DNA of 32,327 nt from Flavobacteriia bacterium (GCA_004293045.1 RDXY01000021.1:1-32327); one strand, 5' to 3'. Positions 1-7,300 are shown, numbered from the stretch's first letter. The notes: a model not told the origin generated them from the letters alone. Numbers and translations are program-made.

Positions 1-102
1 GTATATACCTATACTGCGACTGCACCAGGTTGCATTTGGATGGATAGTTTTACTATAACTTCAAATAGTTTTACTCCTGTTAAACTTGGTAGATGTAATT
101 AA
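1..102 (+). CDS. C-terminal fragment of an unknown protein (5' end outside window)
   Basis: Reading frame 1 is open from the window edge to a TAA at 100-102 and gives 33 residues ending in VKLGRCN. Aromatic, serine and threonine residues and two cysteines suggest an extracytoplasmic protein, but no family can be recognised from so short a tail. It ends 28 bases before the next start codon on the same strand, so the two may be co-transcribed. The frame is open but the evidence that it is coding is limited. Confidence 0.5.
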   Translation, partial: VYTYTATAPGCIWMDSFTITSNSFTPVKLGRCN

Positions 103-130
103 TTTAAAACCTATTAATATTAAAACCTAA

Positions 131-529
131 ATGAAGAAATTTCTATTACTTTTCATTCTCATATCAACTCTATCTAAAGCTCAAATTATTGATGTTTTAC
201 AAGGACATATTGGAACGGCAATTTTCCCAACAGATGAGAAAATAAACTTCAATACTGGAAAACCAGAAAATATCTATGCAGGGTTTGCTCCCGCACAGGT
301 GTTAGGTTTAGGTGGCACTAAATTTATTACAGACAAGATTCAGCTTTGTGCTACTTTTGACATTATGAATACTTTTAAAAATCACTACAATCTAATAGCT
401 CAAAAAACAGCTTTAAATGTAAAATACAATTTTATTGCACCAGATATTTACAGATTTTCACCTTACATATTCTTGGGTGGTAACTATAGCTTTATATTTT
501 TATCTCAAAGCAATTTTATAAGAAATTAA
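131..529 (+). CDS. short secreted barrel-like protein, possibly C-terminally truncated
   Basis: The 132-residue product starts with a clear Sec signal peptide (Lys-Lys, then a leucine/isoleucine core, cleavage likely after SKAQ near residue 18). The rest alternates hydrophobic and polar residues with glycines, as in small outer-membrane beta-barrel proteins of Bacteroidota. The stretch IYRFSPYIFLGGNYSF near residues 106-121 resembles a barrel strand and turn. Such proteins are usually about 180-220 residues and end in an aromatic C-terminal strand. Here the frame stops soon after one strand, 16 bases from the end of the convergent gene. It may therefore be a decayed or shortened copy. No other frame downstream continues the barrel pattern. 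The family is an inference from composition only. Confidence 0.55.
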   Translation: MKKFLLLFILISTLSKAQIIDVLQGHIGTAIFPTDEKINFNTGKPENIYAGFAPAQVLGLGGTKFITDKIQLCATFDIMNTFKNHYNLIAQKTALNVKYNFIAPDIYRFSPYIFLGGNYSFIFLSQSNFIRN

Positions 530-545
530 ATCAAATGGATGAGGT

Positions 546-953
546 TTATTTACCTAGTATACCCATACGATTAATTGTTAGTAACTCTGTGGTATTTTCG
601 TCATTTATTGTATTGGCTTCAAAGGTGAAGTTTTTATCGTATAATTTACCATTAAGAAAATACGTAAGCATAAAATGATTGTTTAATTGCAATACATTGT
701 TTTCTAATAACTCCACTTTTATAGCCGTTTCCGGTAAAACTTCGTTAAAAGCATGTCGAAAACTTCCTGTTTTTCTTTCTTCACCATTAATAATTCCAGA
801 AGCACTAGAAACTACCATGGCCATTTCTAATTTTTCTGAACTAGTATTTAATAAGTAGGCATACCAGCTATTTTCACCAAAATCTTCATTCCATTCTTTA
901 ATAGCCACCACATACACGTTTTCCACTTCAGGAATAATAATGTCTTTTTTCAT
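546..953 (-). CDS. conserved hypothetical small protein
   Basis: This is a 135-residue soluble protein without signal peptide or membrane segment. It opens with KKDIIIPEVENVYVVAIKEWNE and contains alternating short beta-strand-like segments. I recall proteins of similar length and opening in many Flavobacteriaceae, but I know of no demonstrated function. It starts 14 bases after the stop of the head-GIN gene on the same strand, so it is probably the second cistron of that transcript. Its 3' end lies 16 bases from the convergent gene, with no room for a separate terminator. The function is unknown. Confidence 0.75.
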   Translation of the reverse strand: MKKDIIIPEVENVYVVAIKEWNEDFGENSWYAYLLNTSSEKLEMAMVVSSASGIINGEERKTGSFRHAFNEVLPETAIKVELLENNVLQLNNHFMLTYFLNGKLYDKNFTFEANTINDENTTELLTINRMGILGK

Positions 954-967
954 TAGAAGTTGCTGCT

Positions 968-1807
968 TTATTTTATTTTCTTAGATAAAGTAGCCGTGTT
1001 TGTAAAAATCTTTAAGTCTACTTTTGGCTCTCCTAATAAGTCAATTTGTGTGTTTCCTGAAGCTGAAATTTCAATGGTTTTTTGTGCATTTACCGAACAT
1101 GAGGTGTAGCCTTCTGCAATTAATTCCATATCAGCGACAGTGAATTTTTTTGCTACTAAACTGGAATTATTATCTAGTCTTATCTTTGCAATTTGCGCAT
1201 CGCCTTCAATAACTGCTTTCGATTTTTGGTATAAATCTATTTTTGTTTCAGGCGAAGCAATTAATGCTTTTAAATTTGCGTCTTTACTTAATTCTACAAC
1301 AGATTTCTCCGCTTGAACATTGATTTCTGCTTTCGATTTATCTGTCAAAATTAAGGTGAAATTAGTGGACTTCACATTTAAAAAAGATTGGGATTTATCG
1401 AAGTTTTTAACAGTAATGTTTGCTAGTGCGATATCTGCAATGGCATTAATTTTACTTTCATGTCTCGCTACAATTGTATTTAAACTATCATTATAATTTA
1501 CTCTAATAGCCATTTTTTTCTCGCCAACAGGTTGTTTTAACGCGGTTAATTTTAGCGTTTTTCCTAAAACATTATAACTAATAATGTCATGTAAATTATC
1601 ATCGGCTTCAATTTCTATTGATGTTTTTTCTCCTTTTACGAAATACACATCCAAAAATTCTTCAATTTCTACGTTTTCAAATTGTGCTACTTCTTTTACA
1701 GAAATGGTTACAATTTTTGAACCTTTTATTTTTTCTAATTTAGCTTGCGCCGAGACAACTGAAAAGCTAAACAATGTAATCACGAAAAGTGTAATTGATT
1801 TTATCAT
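968..1807 (-). CDS. secreted head-GIN domain (DUF2807-type) protein
   Basis: The 279-residue product has a Sec signal peptide (residues 1-20, ending VVSAQ). It then matches the pattern of the putative auto-transporter adhesin head GIN domain (PF10988): an early 'F-x-x-V-x-I-x-x-F-x-D-V-Y-F' strand near residues 42-57 followed by many short strands, as in a beta-helix. Each strand carries alternating hydrophobic residues (for example ITVKNFDKSQSFLNVKS). The role in Bacteroidota is not established; members are surface or periplasmic. A -7 element at 1834-1841 gives it its own promoter, just after the terminator of the upstream operon that carries another head-GIN gene. It is likely co-transcribed with the small gene at 546-953. 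Confidence 0.8.
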   Translation of the reverse strand: MIKSITLFVITLFSFSVVSAQAKLEKIKGSKIVTISVKEVAQFENVEIEEFLDVYFVKGEKTSIEIEADDNLHDIISYNVLGKTLKLTALKQPVGEKKMAIRVNYNDSLNTIVARHESKINAIADIALANITVKNFDKSQSFLNVKSTNFTLILTDKSKAEINVQAEKSVVELSKDANLKALIASPETKIDLYQKSKAVIEGDAQIAKIRLDNNSSLVAKKFTVADMELIAEGYTSCSVNAQKTIEISASGNTQIDLLGEPKVDLKIFTNTATLSKKIK

Positions 1808-1833
1808 TTTTGTGTTTTTTTAAATTTTAAGGA

Positions 1834-1841
1834 CAAATATA
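1834..1841 (-). promoter_or_regulatory. Bacteroidota -7 promoter element (TATATTTG)
   Basis: On the minus strand the octamer TATATTTG matches the TAnnTTTG consensus of the flavobacterial housekeeping sigma factor. It lies 26 bases before the ATG of the head-GIN gene, giving a leader of about 20 bases. No convincing -33 TTG is visible because the preceding bases belong to the upstream operon's terminator. Confidence 0.6.
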
Positions 1842-1843
1842 TT

Positions 1844-1868
1844 AAAAAAAAACCCGAAAAAAATCGGG
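1844..1868 (-). terminator. rho-independent terminator of the PadR-PspC operon
   Basis: Read on the minus strand, a CCCGA/TCGGG stem (plus-strand positions 1853-1857 and 1864-1868, 6-base loop) is followed by nine T residues (1844-1852). It lies after the head-GIN lipoprotein gene and after the micro-ORF at 1912-1986, so both would be inside the transcript it ends. Confidence 0.75.
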
Positions 1869-1911
1869 ATTTATATGTTTTGATATTAGGGTTTTGATAT
1901 AATAAAAGATA

Positions 1912-1986
1912 TTAAAAAATACTTTCTATAAATTGAATTACTAACTGCACAGCAATGTCTATTATTTTAATTACAAATTGTATCAT
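1912..1986 (-). CDS. candidate 24-residue amphipathic peptide
   Basis: An ATG at 1984-1986 opens a 24-codon frame that begins MIQFVIKIIDIAVQLV and ends in IESIF before TAA at 1912-1914. Polar residues fall at positions 3, 7, 10, 14, 18 and 21-22, so an alpha helix would have a narrow polar stripe and an otherwise fully aliphatic/aromatic surface. This is the pattern of phenol-soluble-modulin-like or regulatory membrane peptides. The net charge is near zero or slightly negative (one Lys, one Asp, one Glu). It lies 78 bases after the head-GIN lipoprotein gene and before the operon terminator. Only a weak -7-like TAATTTTA (2019-2026) is seen upstream. A chance ORF is possible at this length. Confidence 0.4.
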   Translation of the reverse strand: MIQFVIKIIDIAVQLVIQFIESIF

Positions 1987-2064
1987 GATTTGTTGGGGTT
2001 ATCGATTACTATTTGGTGTAAAATTAAGTATAAATTATGAAATGAATGTTAAAAATTAATTAAA

Positions 2065-2772
2065 TTATTCTATTGATATTTCGCCACCGCTTGTTTCCTC
2101 ATTTCTTAATTCTCTTGGTCTTTTTACTGATGAAATCGTACCTGCACTTTCCGCTTTTGCATCTAATTTTACAATGGCATGCACTATAATGTTACTTGCG
2201 CTTGACGCTTGGGCAAATACTTCATTAGACATTAATTCTGATGCATCTATAGAACTTGCGCTCGATGCATTTGTTTCTAATTTTAATGTTTTGCCTTTTA
2301 TAGTTACATCTCCAGTGCTTGAGGACTCAATAGTAATGTTCTCATATTCTGCTTCCATATCAATTTTACTCGCGCTTGTAGCGATGAGATTTAAGCTTTT
2401 ACCTTTTAAGATATTTACTGATTGTATACTTGAAGCACTTGTAGTTTCTAAACCTTTTAACTGTTTTATATTTACATGTACTATAAGTTTTTCTGCATCA
2501 ATGTAACTTTTATCTAAACTTATTTTTAAAACACCATTTGAAATTGTTGTTTTTATGTGGCTTTGTAAATTAGAATCGGTTTCCACTTCAATACTGTTGT
2601 TTTCCGCTTGTTCAATTTCAACAGCTATGGCATTGCTAACCTCAATTTTCGTGAAATTTTCAGTTACTTCTCTTTTACTGATTGTTACTTCTCCATTCCC
2701 TTTCGTTTGATTCACATATTCTTGACAAGAAAAAAGGAATATTATTATTAACGTATAAAATATATTTTTCAT
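2065..2772 (-). CDS. head-GIN domain (DUF2807-type) lipoprotein
   Basis: The 235-residue product starts with a lipoprotein signal ending in the lipobox FLFSC (Cys16), so it should be anchored in a membrane on the periplasmic side. The mature part fits the head GIN domain: TEIEVSNAIAVEIEQ-like strands near residues 40-60, then a repeated Ser/Ala pattern. ASSAS-type turns recur near residues 116, 132, 170 and 190, which suggests stacked beta-helix rungs. The gene begins 6 bases after the PspC gene, the third member of the PadR-PspC operon. Its strand neighbour at 968-1807 is a second head-GIN protein of different sequence, so the pair may be diverged duplicates. Biochemical function is unknown. 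Confidence 0.8.
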   Translation of the reverse strand: MKNIFYTLIIIFLFSCQEYVNQTKGNGEVTISKREVTENFTKIEVSNAIAVEIEQAENNSIEVETDSNLQSHIKTTISNGVLKISLDKSYIDAEKLIVHVNIKQLKGLETTSASSIQSVNILKGKSLNLIATSASKIDMEAEYENITIESSSTGDVTIKGKTLKLETNASSASSIDASELMSNEVFAQASSASNIIVHAIVKLDAKAESAGTISSVKRPRELRNEETSGGEISIE

Positions 2773-2778
2773 ATTTTG

Positions 2779-4512
2779 TTATTTTATTGTGATACTATTT
2801 TTCTTGATTTTAATACTTTCTACATTCTCTTTTTCAACGGTTTTATTTCCTTTTTTTATTAGTATACCATCTTCATTTAAAATGATTTCTGAATTTTCTT
2901 CTAAATTTGAAATAGTATCATTTTCAACATCATCATATTCGTTTTCATCAATTGGACAATTCATACACAACACTTTGTTTTCTGAAACGATATAAGTATA
3001 AGAATCTGAACTATGATGTAAGTTGAAATAATCATTTTCGGATCTGTCAAAGTGTTTGAAGTTTTTATCTACTTTAAAAATTGTTCCTTTAGGTAAATAT
3101 AAAAACAATTCTACTTCTTGGTCATGTTTTTTATTGGCTAAATCGGTAATCCAATAATTGTCTAAAATTAAGTTGTTGTTTTCAATTTTAACGTTGTATT
3201 TTATTTTTTCAGCCGTTTCTTTGGCTTTTTTAATACTACTTCCTTCTGCAGATTTTTCAATTTGAATAAAAGCATTTGGTTCGTTTGTTTCTACTATTTT
3301 TATAGATACGTTATTTGAAAATATTATTTCTTTATCAGTATCATCATGAATAACTTCAAAATTTTCATGTTCGTAAATATCTTTACTATACAAATTATTT
3401 GAAATGAATTTGATATTTAATGTATCTGATGGATTAATATTGATGGCTACTTTTTCAATATCTTTTCCAGTGTAGGCATTTTGACTAATTTCTTTTATTG
3501 TTAGAAACAACACTGACGCTAATCCAATTATCCAAATAGCTAATAACGAATAGTTTATAGTGTTTCCAATTGATTTTATTCTTGTAGTTAGTAGTTTTAA
3601 CCCTAAGATTAGTAAGAAAAATAAAGGAATTCCTACTACTATAATTAATAGCAAACCTTGAATCCAAATAGGTGTTTCTAAACTAAATGGAGTGTGAATG
3701 TGATTGTAAAGGAAATTATCTGGCATAGATGAGAAAAATAGCATAGCGATCCCGCAAATAATCACACTAATTAATATCATAGAAGTAAAAAGCACTATAA
3801 ATCCACCTATTATTTTAGAAATTACATTAAAAATAGATGTAACAATTTCGCTAATTGTATTTCCGATTTTTTCAGCCCCTGATCTAGCATTTGAAGCCAT
3901 TTTGTCATGGTCTAAATTTGAAAATTTATCTGAAATTTCGTTAAAGCTTTCTTTTACTTTTTTCTCAATATTTGAAATGGTTATGGGTTCGCCTTTCATT
4001 TCTAATTTTTGTGAAGTAGTTACGGCTTCTGGAATTAAAATCCATAATATTATGTATACTACTAATCCTGAACCAAAGCCGAAGAATAAGATTACCATTA
4101 TAATTCTTAGCCATAAAGGATCAACTCCTAAATAATGCCCTAAACCTGATAATACACCTCCTAAAAATGAGTTGTCTTTATCTCTATATAATTTTTTTGT
4201 ACTACTTGTGGAGGTGTAATTGGTTTGAAAATCATTTTCTGGTGCTTCATCTTCAATTTTATAATCTTCAGGTTGCCCCATTATCGAAATAATATCGTCC
4301 ACTTCTTTTAAGCCAATAACTTGTTTAGTTGTGCCTAATTTTTCTGTAAAAAGTTCCGAAATTCTACTTTCAATATCATTAATAATTTCTTCTCTACCAT
4401 CTGGAGATAATGAACGTCTAACCGCATCAAAGTAGTTGCTTAATTTTCTAAAGGCGTCTTCATCAATGTGAAAGAAATATCCTCCTAAATTTATACTTGT
4501 TGTTTTGTTCAT
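2779..4512 (-). CDS. PspC domain-containing multi-span membrane protein
   Basis: The 577-residue product has a cytoplasmic N-terminal part (residues 1-100) rich in charged helices. A PspC domain follows at about 106-163, with the typical GGVLSGLGHYLGVDPLWLR motif running into a membrane span at about 135-160. Further hydrophobic spans lie near 230-258, 280-310 and 320-342. A C-terminal extracytoplasmic region (about 355-577) has alternating beta-strand pattern. PspC proteins belong to the phage-shock/envelope-stress response, where PspC senses membrane disturbance; no PspA is visible here. It begins 6 bases after the PadR regulator, which probably controls it. The stress role is inferred from the family, not shown by the sequence. 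Confidence 0.88.
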   Translation of the reverse strand: MNKTTSINLGGYFFHIDEDAFRKLSNYFDAVRRSLSPDGREEIINDIESRISELFTEKLGTTKQVIGLKEVDDIISIMGQPEDYKIEDEAPENDFQTNYTSTSSTKKLYRDKDNSFLGGVLSGLGHYLGVDPLWLRIIMVILFFGFGSGLVVYIILWILIPEAVTTSQKLEMKGEPITISNIEKKVKESFNEISDKFSNLDHDKMASNARSGAEKIGNTISEIVTSIFNVISKIIGGFIVLFTSMILISVIICGIAMLFFSSMPDNFLYNHIHTPFSLETPIWIQGLLLIIVVGIPLFFLLILGLKLLTTRIKSIGNTINYSLLAIWIIGLASVLFLTIKEISQNAYTGKDIEKVAININPSDTLNIKFISNNLYSKDIYEHENFEVIHDDTDKEIIFSNNVSIKIVETNEPNAFIQIEKSAEGSSIKKAKETAEKIKYNVKIENNNLILDNYWITDLANKKHDQEVELFLYLPKGTIFKVDKNFKHFDRSENDYFNLHHSSDSYTYIVSENKVLCMNCPIDENEYDDVENDTISNLEENSEIILNEDGILIKKGNKTVEKENVESIKIKKNSITIK

Positions 4513-4518
4513 AACCTA

Positions 4519-4848
4519 TTATTTTTGATTAGTTATTGTATTTACAGCACCTGATAATTCGCTCCAAGTGTTGTTTAATTCTTTTAAAAATTCTTTTCCT
4601 TCATCCGTTAAACCGTAATATTTCCTTGGTGGCCCCGATGTTGATTCTTCCCAGCGATAGCTTAATAAATTATCATTTTTTAATCTTGTTAATAAAGGAT
4701 ATACTGTACCCTCTACAACAAGTAATTTTGCCGTTTTTAAGGTGTCCAAAATTTCAGAAGTGTAGGCATCCTTTTCTTTTAATACAGATAAGATGCAAAA
4801 CTCTAAAACACCTTTTCGCATTTGAGCTTTTGTGTTTTCAATATTCAT
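4519..4848 (-). CDS. PadR family transcriptional regulator
   Basis: The 109-residue product is a complete short PadR regulator. A winged helix spans about residues 10-85, with the typical pattern GVLEFCILSVLKEKDAYTSEIL, then VVEGTVYPLLTRLKNDNLLSYRWEESTSGPPRKYYGLTDEGKEFL. A short C-terminal dimerisation helix follows. PadR proteins usually repress their own operon and are released by small molecules or by a membrane stress signal. It is the first gene of an operon followed by PspC and head-GIN genes at 6-base spacings. A tandem 12-bp repeat (4892-4915) lies just downstream of its -7 element and is a likely self-operator. Confidence 0.92.
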   Translation of the reverse strand: MNIENTKAQMRKGVLEFCILSVLKEKDAYTSEILDTLKTAKLLVVEGTVYPLLTRLKNDNLLSYRWEESTSGPPRKYYGLTDEGKEFLKELNNTWSELSGAVNTITNQK

Positions 4849-4891
4849 TTGAATTTGTTTTTTTAATCCTGTTAAAACGATTTAAAAATTC

Positions 4892-4915
4892 AGTACATTA
4901 CTTAGTACATTATTT
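4892..4915 (-). promoter_or_regulatory. tandem 12-bp repeat, candidate PadR operator
   Basis: On the plus strand AGTACATTACTT is followed directly by AGTACATTATTT (11 of 12 bases identical). Each unit contains the self-complementary GTAC, so the two GTAC cores are 12 bases apart, slightly over one helix turn. The element lies between the -7 box at 4923-4930 and the padR start, where a bound repressor would block transcription. Confidence 0.5.
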
Positions 4916-4922
4916 TCTTATG

Positions 4923-4930
4923 CAAATATA
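4923..4930 (-). promoter_or_regulatory. -7 promoter element of the padR-pspC operon (TATATTTG)
   Basis: TATATTTG on the minus strand fits TAnnTTTG exactly. The predicted start of transcription is about 4916, directly at the tandem repeat, with a leader of roughly 68 bases before the ATG at 4848. A -33 TTG at consensus spacing is not evident. Confidence 0.6.
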
Positions 4931-5049
4931 TATCCAAAAACAATTACCTTGTTTCGCATAGTACTAATATTTAACATAATTTTAACATTTTAGTTTGATG
5001 TGCTACACAACTATTTTTTTCTTATTTTTACATAAAATATAATATAGAT

Positions 5050-5505
5050 ATGGAGTTTACACCCTTTAAATTAAATGCATATACCTTTTTTAAATTGCCT
5101 TCCGCATTTTGGAGTGGCGTTCGAGTAAAGCAAATCACACCCGATATTTGTATGGTAACAGTAAAACACAGTTGGTTTAATCAAAATCCATTTAAATCTA
5201 TGTATTTTGCAGTACAAGCGATGGCTGCCGAATTTACTACTGGTGCTTTAGTGCTGTTTCATATCAAATCGAGCGGGAAAAATATTTCAATGCTTGTGGC
5301 CCAGAATAAAGCCGTATTTACTAAAAAAGCAACAGGAAAAATTACGTTTACATGTAATCAAGGAAAGGAAATTGCCGAATGTATTGAAGATGCAATACGA
5401 ACAAATGAAGGACAAACGATTTGGTTAACATCAATAGGAATAAATGAAAATGGCGAACAAGTTTCAGAAATGCAATTTCAATGGACTATAAAATCAAGAA
5501 TATAA
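5050..5505 (+). CDS. DUF4442 (hotdog-fold) protein
   Basis: The 151-residue soluble protein resembles the DUF4442 family, which is related to hotdog-fold thioesterases. The strand-rich pattern ITPDICMVTVKHSWFNQNPFKSMYFAVQAMAAEFTTGALVL (residues 33-73) corresponds to the family's central helix packed against the sheet. Catalytic residues cannot be assigned with confidence, and many members have no known substrate. It is transcribed away from the padR operon, with 201 bases between the starts. A TATTTTTA near 5021-5035 is only a near match to the -7 consensus. The gene seems single, since the next gene has its own -7 element. Confidence 0.7.
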   Translation: MEFTPFKLNAYTFFKLPSAFWSGVRVKQITPDICMVTVKHSWFNQNPFKSMYFAVQAMAAEFTTGALVLFHIKSSGKNISMLVAQNKAVFTKKATGKITFTCNQGKEIAECIEDAIRTNEGQTIWLTSIGINENGEQVSEMQFQWTIKSRI

Positions 5506-5560
5506 TTTTTAGACATTTGTTAATCTTAGTTAATGTTTAATCTTAAAGCGTAACTAATTG

Positions 5561-5568
5561 TAAATTTG
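5561..5568 (+). promoter_or_regulatory. -7 promoter element (TAAATTTG)
   Basis: Exact match to TAnnTTTG, placed 17 bases before the start codon at 5585, which implies a leader of about 11 bases. No clear TTG is present at the -33 position. Confidence 0.6.
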
Positions 5569-5584
5569 TGATAAAATAATATAA

Positions 5585-6490
5585 ATGAACATATTAATAA
5601 CAGGAGCAACTGGTTTAATAGGGAAAAAAATGGTGACTTTACTTAAAAAAGACAACCATAGTATTCACTATTTATCAACTTCAAAAGCTAAAATAGAACA
5701 CACGCCAAATTATAAAGGATTTTATTGGAATCCAGGCAAAGGCGAAATTGATCTTGCTGCGTTTGAAGACGTTTCAGTGATAATTCATTTAGCGGGTGCT
5801 TCTATTTCTAAAAAATGGACAATAGCTTATAAAAAAGAGATAGTACAAAGCAGGGTTCAAACGGCTAATTTGCTTTTTAAAACGTTGCAATCGCATCCAA
5901 ATAAAGTGAAGCACTTTGTTGGTTCATCTGCTGTAGGTATCTATCCAGATGATTTAACTGCCATTTATCACGAAGATGATTCAAAAATTGATGACTCTTT
6001 TTTAGGCGAAGTGACGCAACTTTGGGAAGAGAGCACCAATTTATTTAAATCCTTACCGCTTTTGGTTACCACAATTAGGATTGGAGTAGTTTTAGCTAAA
6101 GAGTCGGGTGCATTAGTCGAAATGACTAAACCTATAAAATCCGGATTTGGAGCAGCTTTGGCTTCCGGAAAACAATATGTGTCTTGGATTCATATTGATG
6201 ATTTAGTGGCTATTTTTAAATATGTCTTAGATAATAAGTTAGAAGGTATTTACAATGCGGTTTCGCCTTATCCCACAACAAATGAAGAACTTACAAAAGC
6301 AATTGCGAAAACCATTCATAAACCTTTATTTTTACCGAATGTGCCAAAATTTATGTTACAATTTCTTTTAGGAGATATGCATAAAATTGTAACCAGTAGT
6401 CAACACGTGAGCTCAAGAAAAATTCTTGATTCAGGGTTTCAATTTCAATTTGCTTCGCTTAGCAAATCGTTATTAAATCTATTGAAATAG
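5585..6490 (+). CDS. TIGR01777-family NAD(P)-dependent epimerase (SDR39U1/YfcH type)
   Basis: The 301-residue protein starts with a Rossmann fold: MNILITGATGLIG with the GxxGxxG nucleotide-binding turn at residues 7-13. The family sequence VIIHLAGASISKKWT follows near residues 63-80, and a C-terminal DUF1731 region (about 250-300: PNVPKFMLQFLLGD). Length agrees with the family (about 300). Members are atypical extended short-chain dehydrogenases with unknown substrates; YfcH in E. coli is one. The start is the only ATG near the -7 element. The next gene, grpE, has separate promoter signals, so this is probably monocistronic. Confidence 0.88.
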   Translation: MNILITGATGLIGKKMVTLLKKDNHSIHYLSTSKAKIEHTPNYKGFYWNPGKGEIDLAAFEDVSVIIHLAGASISKKWTIAYKKEIVQSRVQTANLLFKTLQSHPNKVKHFVGSSAVGIYPDDLTAIYHEDDSKIDDSFLGEVTQLWEESTNLFKSLPLLVTTIRIGVVLAKESGALVEMTKPIKSGFGAALASGKQYVSWIHIDDLVAIFKYVLDNKLEGIYNAVSPYPTTNEELTKAIAKTIHKPLFLPNVPKFMLQFLLGDMHKIVTSSQHVSSRKILDSGFQFQFASLSKSLLNLLK

Positions 6491-6567
6491 AACTTTAAAT
6501 TTTCATTTTTTTACAGTTGTATCCAAATTTATTTATTTTGGAGAGATTTTTTTGTGCTATTTTGTAC

Positions 6568-6580
6568 TGACAATGTGTCA
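6568..6580 (+). promoter_or_regulatory. perfect 13-bp palindrome upstream of grpE
   Basis: TGACA-ATG-TGTCA is a perfect inverted repeat ending 12 bases before the -24 element of the putative sigma-54 promoter. The position suits an activator or a heat-shock repressor site. No CIRCE sequence (TTAGCACTC-N9-GAGTGCTAA) is present. Confidence 0.4.
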
Positions 6581-6592
6581 TAAAATAAAGTA

Positions 6593-6608
6593 TGGCAACA
6601 CTTTTGCA
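6593..6608 (+). promoter_or_regulatory. putative sigma-54 (-24/-12) promoter of grpE-dnaJ
   Basis: TGGCAACACTTTTGCA matches the TGGCAC-N5-TTGCA consensus at 10 of 11 defined positions. The essential GG and GC doublets are exactly 10 bases apart. Transcription would start near 6618, about 20 bases before the ATG at 6638. No TAnnTTTG box occurs between 6491 and 6637, so this is the best promoter candidate for the pair. Confidence 0.5.
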
Positions 6609-6637
6609 ATCTCATTTTGAAAATAAAATATACAATC

Positions 6638-7174
6638 ATGAGTCAAGAAAATACGGAAAACATCGAAAAAGAGATCCTTCAGGATGAAAATGCTATAGAA
6701 AATCAAGATGTTCAAGAAAATAATGAGCCAGAAGTGTCAGTTGAAGATCAATTGCAAGAACAAAAAGATAAATTTATAAGATTATATGCCGAATTTGAAA
6801 ATTACAAAAAAAGAACTTCAAAAGAACGTATAGACTTATTCAAAACTGCTGGACAAGAAATTTTACAATCGATGTTACCCGTTTTAGATGATTTTGATAG
6901 AGCTTGGGCACAAATTTCACAATCTGAAGATGAAGCTTTAGTAAAAGGGGTAGAATTAATTCATGAAAAATTAAAATCAACATTAGTTTCTAAAGGACTG
7001 GAAGTTGTTGAAATTAAAGCAGGTGATGCATTCGACGCTGATTTTGCAGAAGCTATCACACAAATTCCTGCTCCAACTCCTAAATTAAAAGGAAAAATTG
7101 TTGACGTAATCGAAAAAGGGTACAAATTGGGTGATAAAATTATCCGTTTTCCAAAAGTAATTTTAGGTAACTAA
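6638..7174 (+). CDS. grpE: nucleotide exchange factor GrpE
   Basis: The 178-residue protein has the GrpE architecture: an acidic N-terminal tail, a long coiled-coil helix near residues 40-75 (QEQKDKFIRLYAEFENYKKRTSKE, the conserved family signature) and a C-terminal beta domain ending VIEKGYKLGDKIIRFPKVIL. GrpE releases ADP from DnaK so that the chaperone cycle can continue. The start chosen is ATG 6638 (MSQENTE). An in-frame TTG at 6617 would add seven residues but lies at the predicted transcription start. It is followed by dnaJ after a 126-base spacer; dnaK is not in the window. Confidence 0.97.
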   Translation: MSQENTENIEKEILQDENAIENQDVQENNEPEVSVEDQLQEQKDKFIRLYAEFENYKKRTSKERIDLFKTAGQEILQSMLPVLDDFDRAWAQISQSEDEALVKGVELIHEKLKSTLVSKGLEVVEIKAGDAFDADFAEAITQIPAPTPKLKGKIVDVIEKGYKLGDKIIRFPKVILGN

Positions 7175-7300
7175 CTCAAGTAAAAATCAAATCCCAAATC
7201 GCAAATTTCAAAAGTTGGAATTTGAAAAAAAACACTTCGATTTTAAGTTGTAGTTATAAGATTGGAATTTGGAATTTTTAATAATTGGAATTTAATTTTT
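7175..7300 (+). repeat. low-complexity junction spacer between grpE and dnaJ
   Basis: This spacer is built of related words: AATCCCAAATC and CAAATTTCAA on the left, TTGGAATTTG and GGAATTTGGAATTT on the right. CAAATTTCAA (7202-7211 region) and TTGGAATTTG are complementary with one G-T pair, forming a 10-bp stem with a 3-base loop. It belongs to the same kind of spacer as those at 9498, 10914, 19853, 20517 and 23751. Confidence 0.5.

Noticed and set aside
7262..7300. longer start of dnaJ
   Set aside because: DnaJ proteins begin directly with the J domain; the extra residues come from GGAATTTGG-type spacer repeats.
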